NCBI GenBank assembly: GCA_017502085.1
Contig: JAFVVQ010000050.1
Coordinates: forward strand, 62,001-126,000
From: Clostridia bacterium
Lineage (GTDB): Bacteria > Bacillota > Clostridia > Oscillospirales > Acutalibacteraceae
Length of the DNA: 64,000 nucleotides
Reading direction: 5' to 3'
The position numbers and the translations under genes were made by a program. The notes below the pieces were generated by a model, which was not told where the DNA came from, searched no databases, and worked only from the letters and a program-made list of their open reading frames with translations. Shown here in pieces: positions 16,591 to 25,900 of this stretch (position 1 is the first letter of the stretch; each line of letters starts with the position of its first letter).

Positions 16591-19320
16591 TTATGCCTTT
16601 TTCTTTGCGATTGCTCTCTGAATTGCCTTAATGATTTCAACAACGGGAATTACAAGGAATGCAAGACCGATTGAAATAGCATATTCAACGAGAGTGAGTG
16701 CGGGCTCTGTTGAGCCTTTTTCGATGAAACCGAATGCACTTGCAAGAACGGGGATTTCGATGATTGCAGTTGTGAGAAGAAGCGATGCAACCATTGCGAT
16801 ATAGAGAACAACGTTATGAGATTTCTGACCGAATGCCATACCGATAACGGAGCCTCTCTGTGAGCGCATGTTGAATGAATGGAAAATTTCGCACATTGAC
16901 ATTGTAAGGAATGCCATTGTCATACCGTCGGAGCTGTCCGCAATGTTGGTGAATCGGAAGTTTTCCCAAGCAACCGCAAGGTCACCGAAATGATGGTAAA
17001 GCTCCATAAACTCACCGATAAAGAATGCGGCGAGAGTAAGAATTGTTACAAGTGCGCCCTGATAGAATACGTCGATACCCATACCGCCCGCAAAGATACC
17101 TTCCTTGCTGTTTCTGGGTTTTCTGTTCATAATGTCTCTTTCGGGCTTTTCAAGTCCGAGAGCAAGAGCGGGAATACTGTCTGTTACAAGATTGATAAAC
17201 AGAAGGTGTACGGGCTTGAGAATAGTAAAGTTGAGGATTGTTGCGGTGAAGATTGAAAGAACTTCGGAAAGGTTTGAACCGAGAAGGAACTGAATAGCCT
17301 TTCTGATATTATCATAAATTCTTCTGCCTTCGGAAACTGCAGAAACAATTGTTGCAAAGTTATCGTCTGCAAGAACCATATCTGCAACGTTTTTGGTAAC
17401 GTCTGTGCCCGTGATACCCATACCGACACCGATATCGGCGCTCTTGATTGAGGGAGCATCGTTGACACCGTCACCTGTCATTGCGGTAATCATACCTTTT
17501 GCACGCCATGCGTTGACGATTCTTGTCTTGTGCTCGGGCTGAACACGTGCATAAACTCTGAACTCGGTAACTCTCTCTGCGAAATCCTCGTCGCTGATTT
17601 CGTCGAGCTGAGCGCCCGTGATAGCAGCCTTGTCATCCTCGATGATACCGAGCTGAATTGCGATTGCAACTGCTGTATCCTTATGGTCACCCGTAATCAT
17701 AATGGGTGTGATACCTGCGGAGCGGCATTCTTCGATAGCTGCCTTTACTTCGGGTCTTGCAGGGTCAATCATACCTGTGAGACCGATGAATACGAGGTTA
17801 TTTTCAAGTGCTTCGGGAGCATAATCTGCGGGAGCCGCATCATACTCTCTGTAAGCAACTGCGAGAACACGGAGAGCCTGATCAGCCATTCTCTTGTTAT
17901 CAGCAAGAACAGCGGCTTTGATTTCATCCGAGAAGGGAACAACTGTTCCGTTGACCAGAGCATGTGTGCACTTCTTGAGGATTTCATCAGGTGCACCCTT
18001 TGTATACTGAATGATGCCTTCCGCAGTCTTGTGAACCGTTGACATCATCTTTCTGCCCGAATCGAACGGAGCTTCGCCTGTTCTGGGAGCAGCGGCAACA
18101 AGATCGTTCTTGTTCATGCCAAGAACGTTAGCATAATTAACAAGAGCTGCCTCAGTGGGCTCGCCCGTAACTACACCGTCAGCATCGATGGAAGCATCGC
18201 AGCAAAGAGCCATAGCCTTTGCAATCAGATTCTCGTTATCGCCGTAATGGTCAACAACGGTCATCTTGTTCTGTGTGAGTGTACCTGTTTTATCGGAGCA
18301 GATTATCTGTGCGCAACCGAGAGTTTCAACGGCAGTGAGCTTTCTGATAATCGCATTTTTCTTTGACATATTGGTAACGCCGATTGAAAGAACGATTGTA
18401 ACAACTGCGGCGAGACCTTCGGGGATAGCCGCAACAGCAAGTGAAACGGCAACCATAAAGCTGTTGAGAACGATATCGAACGAGAAGCTTCCCTTGAAAT
18501 ATGCGGAAACCATCTGGAACGCAAAGAGGAATACGCATATGCCGAGAACAAGCTTTGTGAGAATCTTTGAAAGCTGAGCAAGCTTGATCTGAAGAGGAGT
18601 CTGACCTTCTTCTGCCTGAGCAATAGCATCGGCAATCTTACCCATTTCGGTATCCATACCTGTACCGACGATAACAGCCTTGCCTCTGCCGTAAACAACG
18701 GTAGATCCCATATATGCCATATTTTTTCTGTCGCCAAGAGGAACTTCGCCGTTATCTCCGCCCTTAAGAATGCCGATAAGCTTATCAACGGGAACGGATT
18801 CACCCGTAAGTGCCGCTTCTTCAATCTTCATACTTGCGCACTCAAAAATGCGGCAGTCTGCGGGGACCGCGTCACCTGCTTCAAGAATAATCACGTCGCC
18901 GATAACAAGATCTTCACTGCGAACGGAAACGATTTTACCGTCACGAAGCACCTTGGAGGTTGCGGCAGACATTTCCTGAAGCGCCTCGATAGCGGCTTCC
19001 GCTTTGCTTTCCTGAAGAACGCCGAGAACGGTGTTGATGACAACAACAACAAGGATGATAAAAGTATCTGTGGGGAATTTGAGGCCGTGCTCAACCCATT
19101 CCGTAATCGCGGAGATAACTGCCGCAACGATAAGAATGATGATCATCGGGTCGGAAAGCTGTTCGCCGACACGCTGGAGCATCGTCTTCTTTTTTCCTTC
19201 TTTGAGCTTGTTCTTGCCGTTTTCGGCAAGTCTCTTCTCAGCTTCAGCAGAAGAAAGACCTGTTTCGGAGCTCTTAATGTGACCGAAAACGTTTTCGATC
19301 TGTTCAAGATAGAACTTCAT
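16591..19320 (-). CDS. P2A-type cation-transporting ATPase, probable Mn2+/Ca2+ exporter
   Basis: A 909-residue P-type ATPase. It has an N-terminal cation-ATPase domain, TGES at 172-175 (actuator), the M4 ion site AAIPEGLAAVVT near 298-308, the phosphorylation site DKTGTLTQNKMT at 343-354, GDGVNDAP in the hinge, the M6 site NLVTDSIPALALGLE, and C-terminal helices. These are hallmarks of SERCA-like calcium pumps, and homology alone would say Ca2+. However, the mRNA leader is a yybP-ykoY manganese riboswitch, so expression should rise with Mn2+. Export of Mn2+, with or without Ca2+, is therefore the better inference. The start has an AAGGA site 11 nt upstream; the open frame reaches back into the terminator loop. 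Confidence 0.93.
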   Translation of the reverse strand: MKFYLEQIENVFGHIKSSETGLSSAEAEKRLAENGKNKLKEGKKKTMLQRVGEQLSDPMIIILIVAAVISAITEWVEHGLKFPTDTFIILVVVVINTVLGVLQESKAEAAIEALQEMSAATSKVLRDGKIVSVRSEDLVIGDVIILEAGDAVPADCRIFECASMKIEEAALTGESVPVDKLIGILKGGDNGEVPLGDRKNMAYMGSTVVYGRGKAVIVGTGMDTEMGKIADAIAQAEEGQTPLQIKLAQLSKILTKLVLGICVFLFAFQMVSAYFKGSFSFDIVLNSFMVAVSLAVAAIPEGLAAVVTIVLSIGVTNMSKKNAIIRKLTAVETLGCAQIICSDKTGTLTQNKMTVVDHYGDNENLIAKAMALCCDASIDADGVVTGEPTEAALVNYANVLGMNKNDLVAAAPRTGEAPFDSGRKMMSTVHKTAEGIIQYTKGAPDEILKKCTHALVNGTVVPFSDEIKAAVLADNKRMADQALRVLAVAYREYDAAPADYAPEALENNLVFIGLTGMIDPARPEVKAAIEECRSAGITPIMITGDHKDTAVAIAIQLGIIEDDKAAITGAQLDEISDEDFAERVTEFRVYARVQPEHKTRIVNAWRAKGMITAMTGDGVNDAPSIKSADIGVGMGITGTDVTKNVADMVLADDNFATIVSAVSEGRRIYDNIRKAIQFLLGSNLSEVLSIFTATILNFTILKPVHLLFINLVTDSIPALALGLEKPERDIMNRKPRNSKEGIFAGGMGIDVFYQGALVTILTLAAFFIGEFMELYHHFGDLAVAWENFRFTNIADSSDGMTMAFLTMSMCEIFHSFNMRSQRGSVIGMAFGQKSHNVVLYIAMVASLLLTTAIIEIPVLASAFGFIEKGSTEPALTLVEYAISIGLAFLVIPVVEIIKAIQRAIAKKKA

Positions 19321-19386
19321 TGGGTTTTCATTCCTTTCTGATAAATCCCTGCAGCCGTTTTCCGACCGCAGATATTTTTTATAAAC

Positions 19387-19430
19387 AAAAAAGACCTTTG
19401 ACAGAGAATTCATCCTCCGTCAAAGGTCTT
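19387..19430 (-). terminator. Regulated terminator of the manganese riboswitch
   Basis: On the minus strand, AAGACCTTTGAC (19430-19419) pairs perfectly with GTCAAAGGTCTT (19402-19391), followed by six T. Its 5' arm overlaps the last bases of the aptamer (GACCTTT), so aptamer P1 and terminator are mutually exclusive. Confidence 0.92.
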
Positions 19431-19515
19431 GCTTCCAATAAATGGGCGATTGCCAGATGCACAGAGCAACGGGTGTTGACAATCACTCGGCGGAGCCTTT
19501 AAGCTACTCCCCTTT
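19422..19515 (-). ncRNA. yybP-ykoY manganese riboswitch aptamer
   Basis: The minus-strand leader opens AAAGGGGAGTAGC and closes GCAAGACCTTT, the conserved ends of the yybP-ykoY family, which pair as helix P1 (AAAGG with CCTTT). The known internal segments, CTCCGCC and GTCAACACCCG then GCAATCGCCC, lie between. Family members bind Mn2+ and, with a terminator placed like this one, allow read-through when the metal is bound. The start of transcription predicted from the promoter is only a few bases before the aptamer. Confidence 0.93.
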
Positions 19516-19525
19516 AACAGACGGT

Positions 19526-19554
19526 ATTATATCATTATTTTTCCAATATGTCAA
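19526..19554 (-). promoter_or_regulatory. Sigma-A promoter of the riboswitch-ATPase transcript
   Basis: On the minus strand, perfect TTGACA (19554-19549), 17 nt, perfect TATAAT (19531-19526). A consensus promoter fits a gene controlled mainly by its leader RNA. Confidence 0.9.
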
Positions 19555-19580
19555 TCGGATTATTATTCTGATCGTTTATA

Positions 19581-20465
19581 TTATGCAATATAAAAACCGC
19601 CGAGCATTCCGGCAAGTATGCCGCACAGGTCTTTATACATGTATTTTTCATAAGTATCTTTCTGCTGAAGGTTGACCACCGCACCGCTGCCGTTACGGAT
19701 TGACGGGAAAGTTTTATTCATATCACCCGTAACTCTCATCGGCACATCATAAGAATAGCCATTCTCAACTAAACTGTTCATTGCAGATCGCAGGTCTACC
19801 GCTTCACCCTGAGCTTCCTTGATAAAATAGGTGAAAAGATATGTTTTTTCGCCGTTTCCCAGACCCAGGGAGAATGCGTGAAGCTTTGCGGCAACCCACT
19901 CCCATCGGTCAATTGCGGCATATTCCTGCGAAATAGTGAAAACAGTATTTCCGCCTGTTGCATCTTTGGTATAGAGTCGGTTTATCTCATTAAAAACATC
20001 AAACAACTCCATAATTTCAGGACGCAAAGAGTCGTATTTTTCGAGCAATCCGCAGATTTCGTCAAGCTTCGACGAAAGAGCCGCTGCTTCGGCAAACAGC
20101 TTTTCACCCAGCGCCGTACTGTCGTCACAAACCTCGGATGCAGTTTTCCTCCACGCCGTAATCTTTCCTCTGTCAAACTCATTAACCATCAGCGCATAGT
20201 TTTCGTTGATTTCCTGACGCAAATCAATATATCTGTTCAGGACATCAGCCTCGTCGCTGTTACAAAGTTCTACAAAGAATTCCGCAGTTTCATATTTTGA
20301 ATCAGCCGCAAGCGTCCTCGAAACCGCGGTAAACAACGGATTCCTGAAAAAGAGAATCAGAAGCATAACCACCGCTACGAAAAGCACGGTCGCAACCGCA
20401 GCAACCAGAGTTTTTCTGCTGCGTGCATCGGCATCGGTATTCAGTTTTCTGTTATGCTCTGCCAT
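19581..20465 (-). CDS. Single-pass membrane protein of unknown function
   Basis: A 294-residue protein I do not recognise. It has a short cytoplasmic N-terminus, one membrane helix at about 19-41 (TLVAAVATVLFVAVVMLLILFF), then about 250 outside residues that are mainly helical, with heptad-like stretches such as FAEAAALSSKLDEICGLLEKYD. Four or so Cys and many Glu and Asp residues are present but no catalytic motif. An AAAGGAGAA site precedes the start. It follows the serine hydrolase gene by 14 bp and is probably in its operon, which hints at an envelope role. Confidence 0.7.
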   Translation of the reverse strand: MAEHNRKLNTDADARSRKTLVAAVATVLFVAVVMLLILFFRNPLFTAVSRTLAADSKYETAEFFVELCNSDEADVLNRYIDLRQEINENYALMVNEFDRGKITAWRKTASEVCDDSTALGEKLFAEAAALSSKLDEICGLLEKYDSLRPEIMELFDVFNEINRLYTKDATGGNTVFTISQEYAAIDRWEWVAAKLHAFSLGLGNGEKTYLFTYFIKEAQGEAVDLRSAMNSLVENGYSYDVPMRVTGDMNKTFPSIRNGSGAVVNLQQKDTYEKYMYKDLCGILAGMLGGFYIA

Positions 20466-20479
20466 ATTTTCTCCTTTGT

Positions 20480-22081
20480 TTAAATAATTTTACCTGAAAT
20501 CGGTGCTTCAAGAATTCTGTCAAGCTTCATAACCGCCTTGCCACCCAGAGACGCCAGAGACTCAACCGAAATGAATGCTTCAACCGTATCCTTGATTCCG
20601 CTTGCAATCGTTGAAAGCGGAGGGCTGCTTTCGGGGGTAAGCGTGACCCCGTTACCTTTGAAAGTGAGGGTAATTCTTCTCTCGGCAACGGATTCGAGCG
20701 GTCTCATTCTTATTTCGAGTGAATCCTCCGAAACCCACGCCGCTGTACTGACTGCGGTAAAATCGATATCCGCCAGACTGATTTTGCTTTCTCTGTACTC
20801 GCCGTCCATTCCGCAGACAATTGTGTTATGTTCCTTGCCCTCATCCCAGCTCATCGTGCACTCGTTTTCGCTGAAATTGAGAACGATATTATCTATGTTG
20901 CCCGCTCTGTTAGCCGACATATAGACAACCGCAAGCGGAAGCATTGAAAGCGGCCAGCCGACGGCATTCAGAATCGGATTTTTTGTCAGTCTGATTGTTT
21001 TGCCTTTTATGAATTCTTCAACAACACTTCTGCGCATTGCGGGCAGACCCTTAATGGGAGTAAGCTGAAGTTCATCGTATTCATAGCCGTCGGAAGGCTT
21101 GAAGCGTCTGGGCTTGATGAACATATGCGGAACGTGGCGGAAAATGGCATCCCTTGTTTTCTGTTCGAAGATTTCACTGCAGTTGAAAACAAGCACCGCA
21201 TCATAATCTTCAAGAACAATGCCGAATTGTGAAAACATACCGTCCGCTCTGTAGCTGTTTTTGAATGCGTTTCTCCAGAAGAAGAAACCGTAACCGCAGA
21301 CTGCATCCCTGTCGTCGTTGTTATCGTTGCGCACCTGTTTTTTGGTTGCTTCCTCGACGTACCATTCGGGAATAACCTGAACACCCGCATATCTGCCCTT
21401 CTGATGAAGGCAGAGCATAAATCTTGCAAGTTCATCCGTCGTGATGAAGAGACCCCATCCGCCCGCTTCAAGACCCTGCGGGTCACTTTCCCAGAAGGGA
21501 CGGCGGTTGATTCCGAGGGGCTTGAAAAGTCTGGGTGTCAGATAATCAATCATACCCATACCCGTCAGCTTTTTGATGATTGCACCGCACATATACGTGT
21601 TTTCACTGATGTAACGCCAGCCGTCACCGGGCTCAAACGCCCACTTTGCATCAAAGAAATCCTTGACCCATCTGTCCTTTGTTTTATCGCTCAGAAGGCT
21701 GACATCCTTGCCCGCCGTCATCGTAAGAAGGTGGAAAACGGTCAGTTTTTCAAGAGTTTCATCATATTTTTTAGGTCTGTATTCGGGAAAAATATCGATA
21801 ACCTTTGTGTCAAGAGTCAGCAGACCTTCATCAATTGCAAAGCCGATTGCGATTGACGTGAAGCTCTTGCTGACGGAATACATTGTGTGGGGTGTCTGCG
21901 GGTTGAAAGGATGCCTGTATGCTTCATAGGCAACCTTACCCTTGCGGATAAGCATCATCGAATGAACTTCAATTCCGCTTCTGTCAAAATCGTCAATCAA
22001 TGCTCTGATTTCGTGAGAGCTGATTCCGACCTGCTCGGGAAACTTTGCTCTCGGAATAACCTTACTTTTTCTGTCTGCCAC
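20480..22081 (-). CDS. Class C beta-lactamase-like serine hydrolase
   Basis: A 533-residue penicillin-binding-protein/beta-lactamase fold enzyme. The catalytic SxxK is in MYSVSKSFTSIAIGFAIDEG, and a Tyr-x-Asn-like element appears in YISENTYMCG. The N-terminal 330 residues form the hydrolase; the remaining 200 are a separate domain of predicted beta strands. No signal peptide is seen, so a cytoplasmic esterase or peptidase is possible. The start is GTG, seven bases after AAAGGAGG; an ATG 13 codons upstream has no ribosome site. A perfect inverted repeat, GCAAAT-N3-ATTTGC, sits in the leader at 22102-22116. Confidence 0.85.
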   Translation of the reverse strand: MADRKSKVIPRAKFPEQVGISSHEIRALIDDFDRSGIEVHSMMLIRKGKVAYEAYRHPFNPQTPHTMYSVSKSFTSIAIGFAIDEGLLTLDTKVIDIFPEYRPKKYDETLEKLTVFHLLTMTAGKDVSLLSDKTKDRWVKDFFDAKWAFEPGDGWRYISENTYMCGAIIKKLTGMGMIDYLTPRLFKPLGINRRPFWESDPQGLEAGGWGLFITTDELARFMLCLHQKGRYAGVQVIPEWYVEEATKKQVRNDNNDDRDAVCGYGFFFWRNAFKNSYRADGMFSQFGIVLEDYDAVLVFNCSEIFEQKTRDAIFRHVPHMFIKPRRFKPSDGYEYDELQLTPIKGLPAMRRSVVEEFIKGKTIRLTKNPILNAVGWPLSMLPLAVVYMSANRAGNIDNIVLNFSENECTMSWDEGKEHNTIVCGMDGEYRESKISLADIDFTAVSTAAWVSEDSLEIRMRPLESVAERRITLTFKGNGVTLTPESSPPLSTIASGIKDTVEAFISVESLASLGGKAVMKLDRILEAPISGKII

Positions 22082-22191
22082 AAACAAACCTCCTTTGATT
22101 TGCAAATAACATTTGCCCATTTCTATTTTTTAATTATACCATAATATGTATGCTTTGAAAATAGGCGCAAAAAAATTTTTTCAAAAAATAT

Positions 22192-22231
22192 CAAACAAAT
22201 GTTTGCATTTTCTGAACATTTGTGCTATAAT
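22192..22231 (+). promoter_or_regulatory. lexA promoter with two LexA boxes
   Basis: TTGCAT (22203-22208), 17 nt and TATAAT (22226-22231) form the promoter. CAAACAAATGTTTG (22192-22205), a perfect palindrome resembling the Firmicutes box CGAAC-N4-GTTCG, overlaps the -35. A weaker TGAACATTTGTGCT (22213-22226) fills the spacer. This places LexA to repress its own gene. Confidence 0.8.
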
Positions 22232-22303
22232 ACGCTTGAAAAGGTGAAAAAGCAGTGTCATTTTGTCAATTCAGAATAATAAGTTCAGAAATGAGGAAAT
22301 TTT

Positions 22304-22894
22304 ATGAAACCTATCACCCCTATTCAGCAGAAAATTTACGAATTTCTGCTTGAGAGAGCCAAGGATAATATGACCCCCAGCGTGCGTGAAATCGGTGCGG
22401 CGGTCGGTCTGCGCTCAACCTCCTCCGTTCAGGCGAATCTTGACGCTCTTGAGGCGGCAGGTTATATTCAGCGTCCTCCGATGCTCAAGAGATGCATCAA
22501 AATTGTCGGTCAGGCAGATAATGTGACTCACGTTCCCGTTCTCGGCACCGTCACCGCAGGTATGCCCATTCTTGCAGTCGAAGAAATCGAGGGCTATCTC
22601 CCCTTCTCGATGCAAGGCGCCCAGGATAAGGAACTTTTCGCGCTCAAGGTAAAAGGCGAAAGTATGCTCTGGGCAGGTATTCTCGACGGCGATATCGTCA
22701 TCGTCGAAAGAACCCCCACCGCACACAACGGCGAAATCGTTGTTGCGCTCATCGAAGATGAAGCAACTGTCAAGACTTTCTACAAAGAAAACGGTCATTT
22801 CAGACTTCAGCCCGAAAATGACGCATACGAGCCGATTATCGTCAACGAGGTCATCATTCTCGGCAAGGTAATCGCAAGTTACAGATACTATTAA
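22304..22894 (+). CDS. lexA: LexA SOS repressor
   Basis: Represses DNA-damage genes until RecA filaments trigger self-cleavage. The 196-residue frame has the N-terminal winged helix (TPSVREIGAAVGLRSTSSVQ), the Ala85-Gly86 cleavage site in GTVTAGMP, catalytic Ser120 in KGESM and Lys157 in EATVKTF. All catalytic parts are intact, so it should be inducible. A GAGGAAATTTT leader precedes the start. It is divergent from the serine hydrolase and convergent with mfd. Confidence 0.97.
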   Translation: MKPITPIQQKIYEFLLERAKDNMTPSVREIGAAVGLRSTSSVQANLDALEAAGYIQRPPMLKRCIKIVGQADNVTHVPVLGTVTAGMPILAVEEIEGYLPFSMQGAQDKELFALKVKGESMLWAGILDGDIVIVERTPTAHNGEIVVALIEDEATVKTFYKENGHFRLQPENDAYEPIIVNEVIILGKVIASYRYY

Positions 22895-22909
22895 TCAACA
22901 GAAACGGCA

Positions 22910-22944
22910 AAAGCAGACGGAATCGGATTTCCGTCTGCTTTTAT
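22910..22944. terminator. Bidirectional terminator between lexA and mfd
   Basis: Stem AAAGCAGACGGA / TCCGTCTGCTTT with an 8-nt loop; T-rich sequence follows on the plus strand, and T residues also follow on the minus strand through the A run. Confidence 0.8.
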
Positions 22945-25900
22945 TTATTCATCCATATAGTCAAGAACGCTTTCAATCAGTCTCAGACGGTTTTCTCCGT
23001 TGAGAAGTCTGACTGCAATATGCGGTTTGCCGCCGCCTGCACTGACAACGAGTCTGTTTTTGAAATGAGCCGCAGCAAGAGATATCTTATTCATATCAAG
23101 GCTGCTGATTCTGAAAATGATTCTGTCGCTCTGCATTGAAATTTCATAGATATCGTGCCTTGCCGCCTTGCCCCTGAGCAGGGCAATTTTTATAAGCCCT
23201 TCAACGCTTTCGGGCGGATCTCCGAAGCGATCACAAAGCTCATCGATAACGTCAGCCGCATCTTCGTCATTCTTGATATCTGCAATTCTGCGGTAAATCT
23301 GAAGCCTTTGCGGAGTGCTTTCAATATAGTCATCGGGAATATGGGCATCAATCGGCAAATCGATAAGGCAATCCTTTTCGGGGGTGGCGGGAGCCTCTCC
23401 CTTTTCTTCGCTGATTGCCTGTTCGAGAAGCTTGATATACATATCATATCCGACAGTTTCCATATGACCGTGCTGATGAGCGCCGAGCACGTTGCCCGCA
23501 CCTCTGAGTTCAAGGTCACGCATCGCGATATGGAATCCTGAGCCGAATTCGGTGAATTCTCTGATAGCATCAAGTCTGCGGGTTGCAATTTCACTGAGTT
23601 CTTTACCTCTTGTGAAAGTGAAATAAGCACTCGCCCTGCGCGATGATCTGCCGACACGACCTCTTATCTGATGAAGCTGGGCAAGACCCATACGGTCCGC
23701 ATTTTCAATAATGAGTGTGTTCGCATTCGGCACGTCAACGCCCGTTTCAATAATCGTCGTGCAAACAAGAATATCGATTTCGCCCTCAAGAAGTCTTCGC
23801 CATACCTCGCTCAGTTCATCCTCGCTCATTTTTCCGTGAGCGATTCCGATATTGGCATCGGGCATCATTGCCTTGATTTCTGCCGCTTTACGTTCAATGG
23901 TTTCTACTCTGTTATAAAGATAATATACCTGACCGCCTCTGCGGAGTTCCTGTTCCATAGCCTGAACAAGAATGGGCAGATTATGTTCGATAACGTAGGT
24001 CTGAACGGGCAATCTGTCCATCGGAGCTTCCTCGATAACGGACATATCCCTGATGCCCGACATCGCCATATTGAGCGTTCTCGGGATGGGTGTCGCCGTC
24101 AGGGTAAGCACGTCAACGGCAGGGTAAAGTGACTTGAGTTTTTCTTTCTGTGCAACACCGAAGCGTTGTTCTTCATCTATAATAATCAGTCCGAGGTCAC
24201 GGAACTTGATATCCTTTGAAATCAGTCTGTGAGTACCCACGACAACGTCAACCGAACCGCGGCGCAGACCCGCAACCGTTTTTTCTGTTTCTTTTCTTGT
24301 GCAGAATCTCGAAAGCATACCCGCTTCTATCGGGAAACCTTCAAATCGCTTGAGAATCGTCTGATAATGCTGGAGAGCAAGAATCGTTGTGGGCACAAGA
24401 ATTGCACACTGTTTGCCGTCCGCAATGCACTTGAATACGGCACGCAGAGCAACTTCGGTTTTACCGAATCCAACGTCGCCGCAGAGAAGTCTGTCCATCG
24501 GATACGGGTTCTCCATATCCCTCTTGATTTCGTGGATACACCGCAGCTGATCATCGGTTTCAACGTATTCGAATCTGCGTTCAAAATCGCTCTGCATATC
24601 GATATCTTCCGTAAATGCGTGACCTTGCATTTTGATACGCTTGGAATAAAGCTCGATAAGCTCTTTAGCCATATCCTTAACAGCACTCTTGACTCTCGAC
24701 CTTGTTTTCTGCCAGTCTCTGCCGCCGAGTTTACTGAGTTTCAGCGGCTTATCGTCATTCTTCGGACCAATGTATTTCGATACCTGATCAAGCTGTGTGA
24801 CGGGCACGTAAAGTACGTCGCCCTTGTCATACTGAATTTTGATATAATCCTTCGTTACGCCCGAGGCTTCGAGACTCTGGATTCCCTCGAAAATACCGAT
24901 ACCGTGGGCGGAATGAACAACGTATTCGCCTCTGTGAAGTTCGCTCAGATTGTTGAAAGCGTGTTTGGCAGGCTTTTTGGACGTTGACCTCACCTTTGTC
25001 GGTGCGGTCTTGCCTCTGTAAGTTATCAGCGTGAATTTTGCCGACGGATATTCAAAACCCGCAGAAAAGCTGCCGGGCAGAACACATACCGTCTTCTGCG
25101 GAAACTCTGCGGGCGGTACAGGACACCACAGCGCAGGTATACCTTCGTTTTCGAGGTCCTCAACAAGCGTCTGAGCCGCCTTATCCGTACCCGCAACAAC
25201 AGCACAGGAATGACCCATCCTGTTGCGGATTGCCGAAAGATCGTCGACGATTGTTGCAAAAGTTCCGTTCCAAGGGGTTATCTGTTTTGCCGTAAAAGTA
25301 ACCAGATCCTTGACGGGAGTATCGAAGCTGCCTCTCGGCAGATTGTCGAGATAAACCGCACCGTCGTCACCGTAGATGCCGATAAGCTCGTGAGGCTGAA
25401 GACCGAAACGGTCAAGACCCTTGCAGAGCGTTCCGTCATGAAAAAGTCCTTTCACCGTTTCGTTGAGCAGCTGGCAGGATGCTGAAAATTTTTCCTTGAC
25501 AGAAAAACTCTCGCAGACAAAAAGCATTGCATCCTTGCAATAATCGAAAATGCTCGCCGCATCGGGATAAATAAGCGGCATATATTTGTCAAACGAAGAA
25601 AGTCTGACTCCGTTGCGGAGTTTTTCAATATCTCCGTTGAGATTAGCGAGTGCGTCGCCTCTGATACGGTGCGATTTTATATGGTTTTCAATGATTTCGC
25701 AAAGTTCTTCATCCGTCGCAAGGATTTCTCTTGCGGGGGTGATTTTTATGCTGTCAAGCGTGTCTCCTCTTCGCTGGGTTTCGATATCGAAAAACGCAAT
25801 ACCGTCAACGCTGTCTCCCCAGAATTCAACTCTGCAAGGCTGCTTTGCATCGGGAGAAAAGAAGTCGAGAATACCTCCTCTCAGTGCAAACTGACCCGCG

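Noticed and set aside
19320-19413. In-frame N-terminal extension of the P-type ATPase beginning at an ATG in the terminator loop
   Set aside because: GGAGG directly abuts that ATG with no spacing, the codons run through the regulated terminator, and ATG 19320 has a usable AAGGA site and the family N-terminus.
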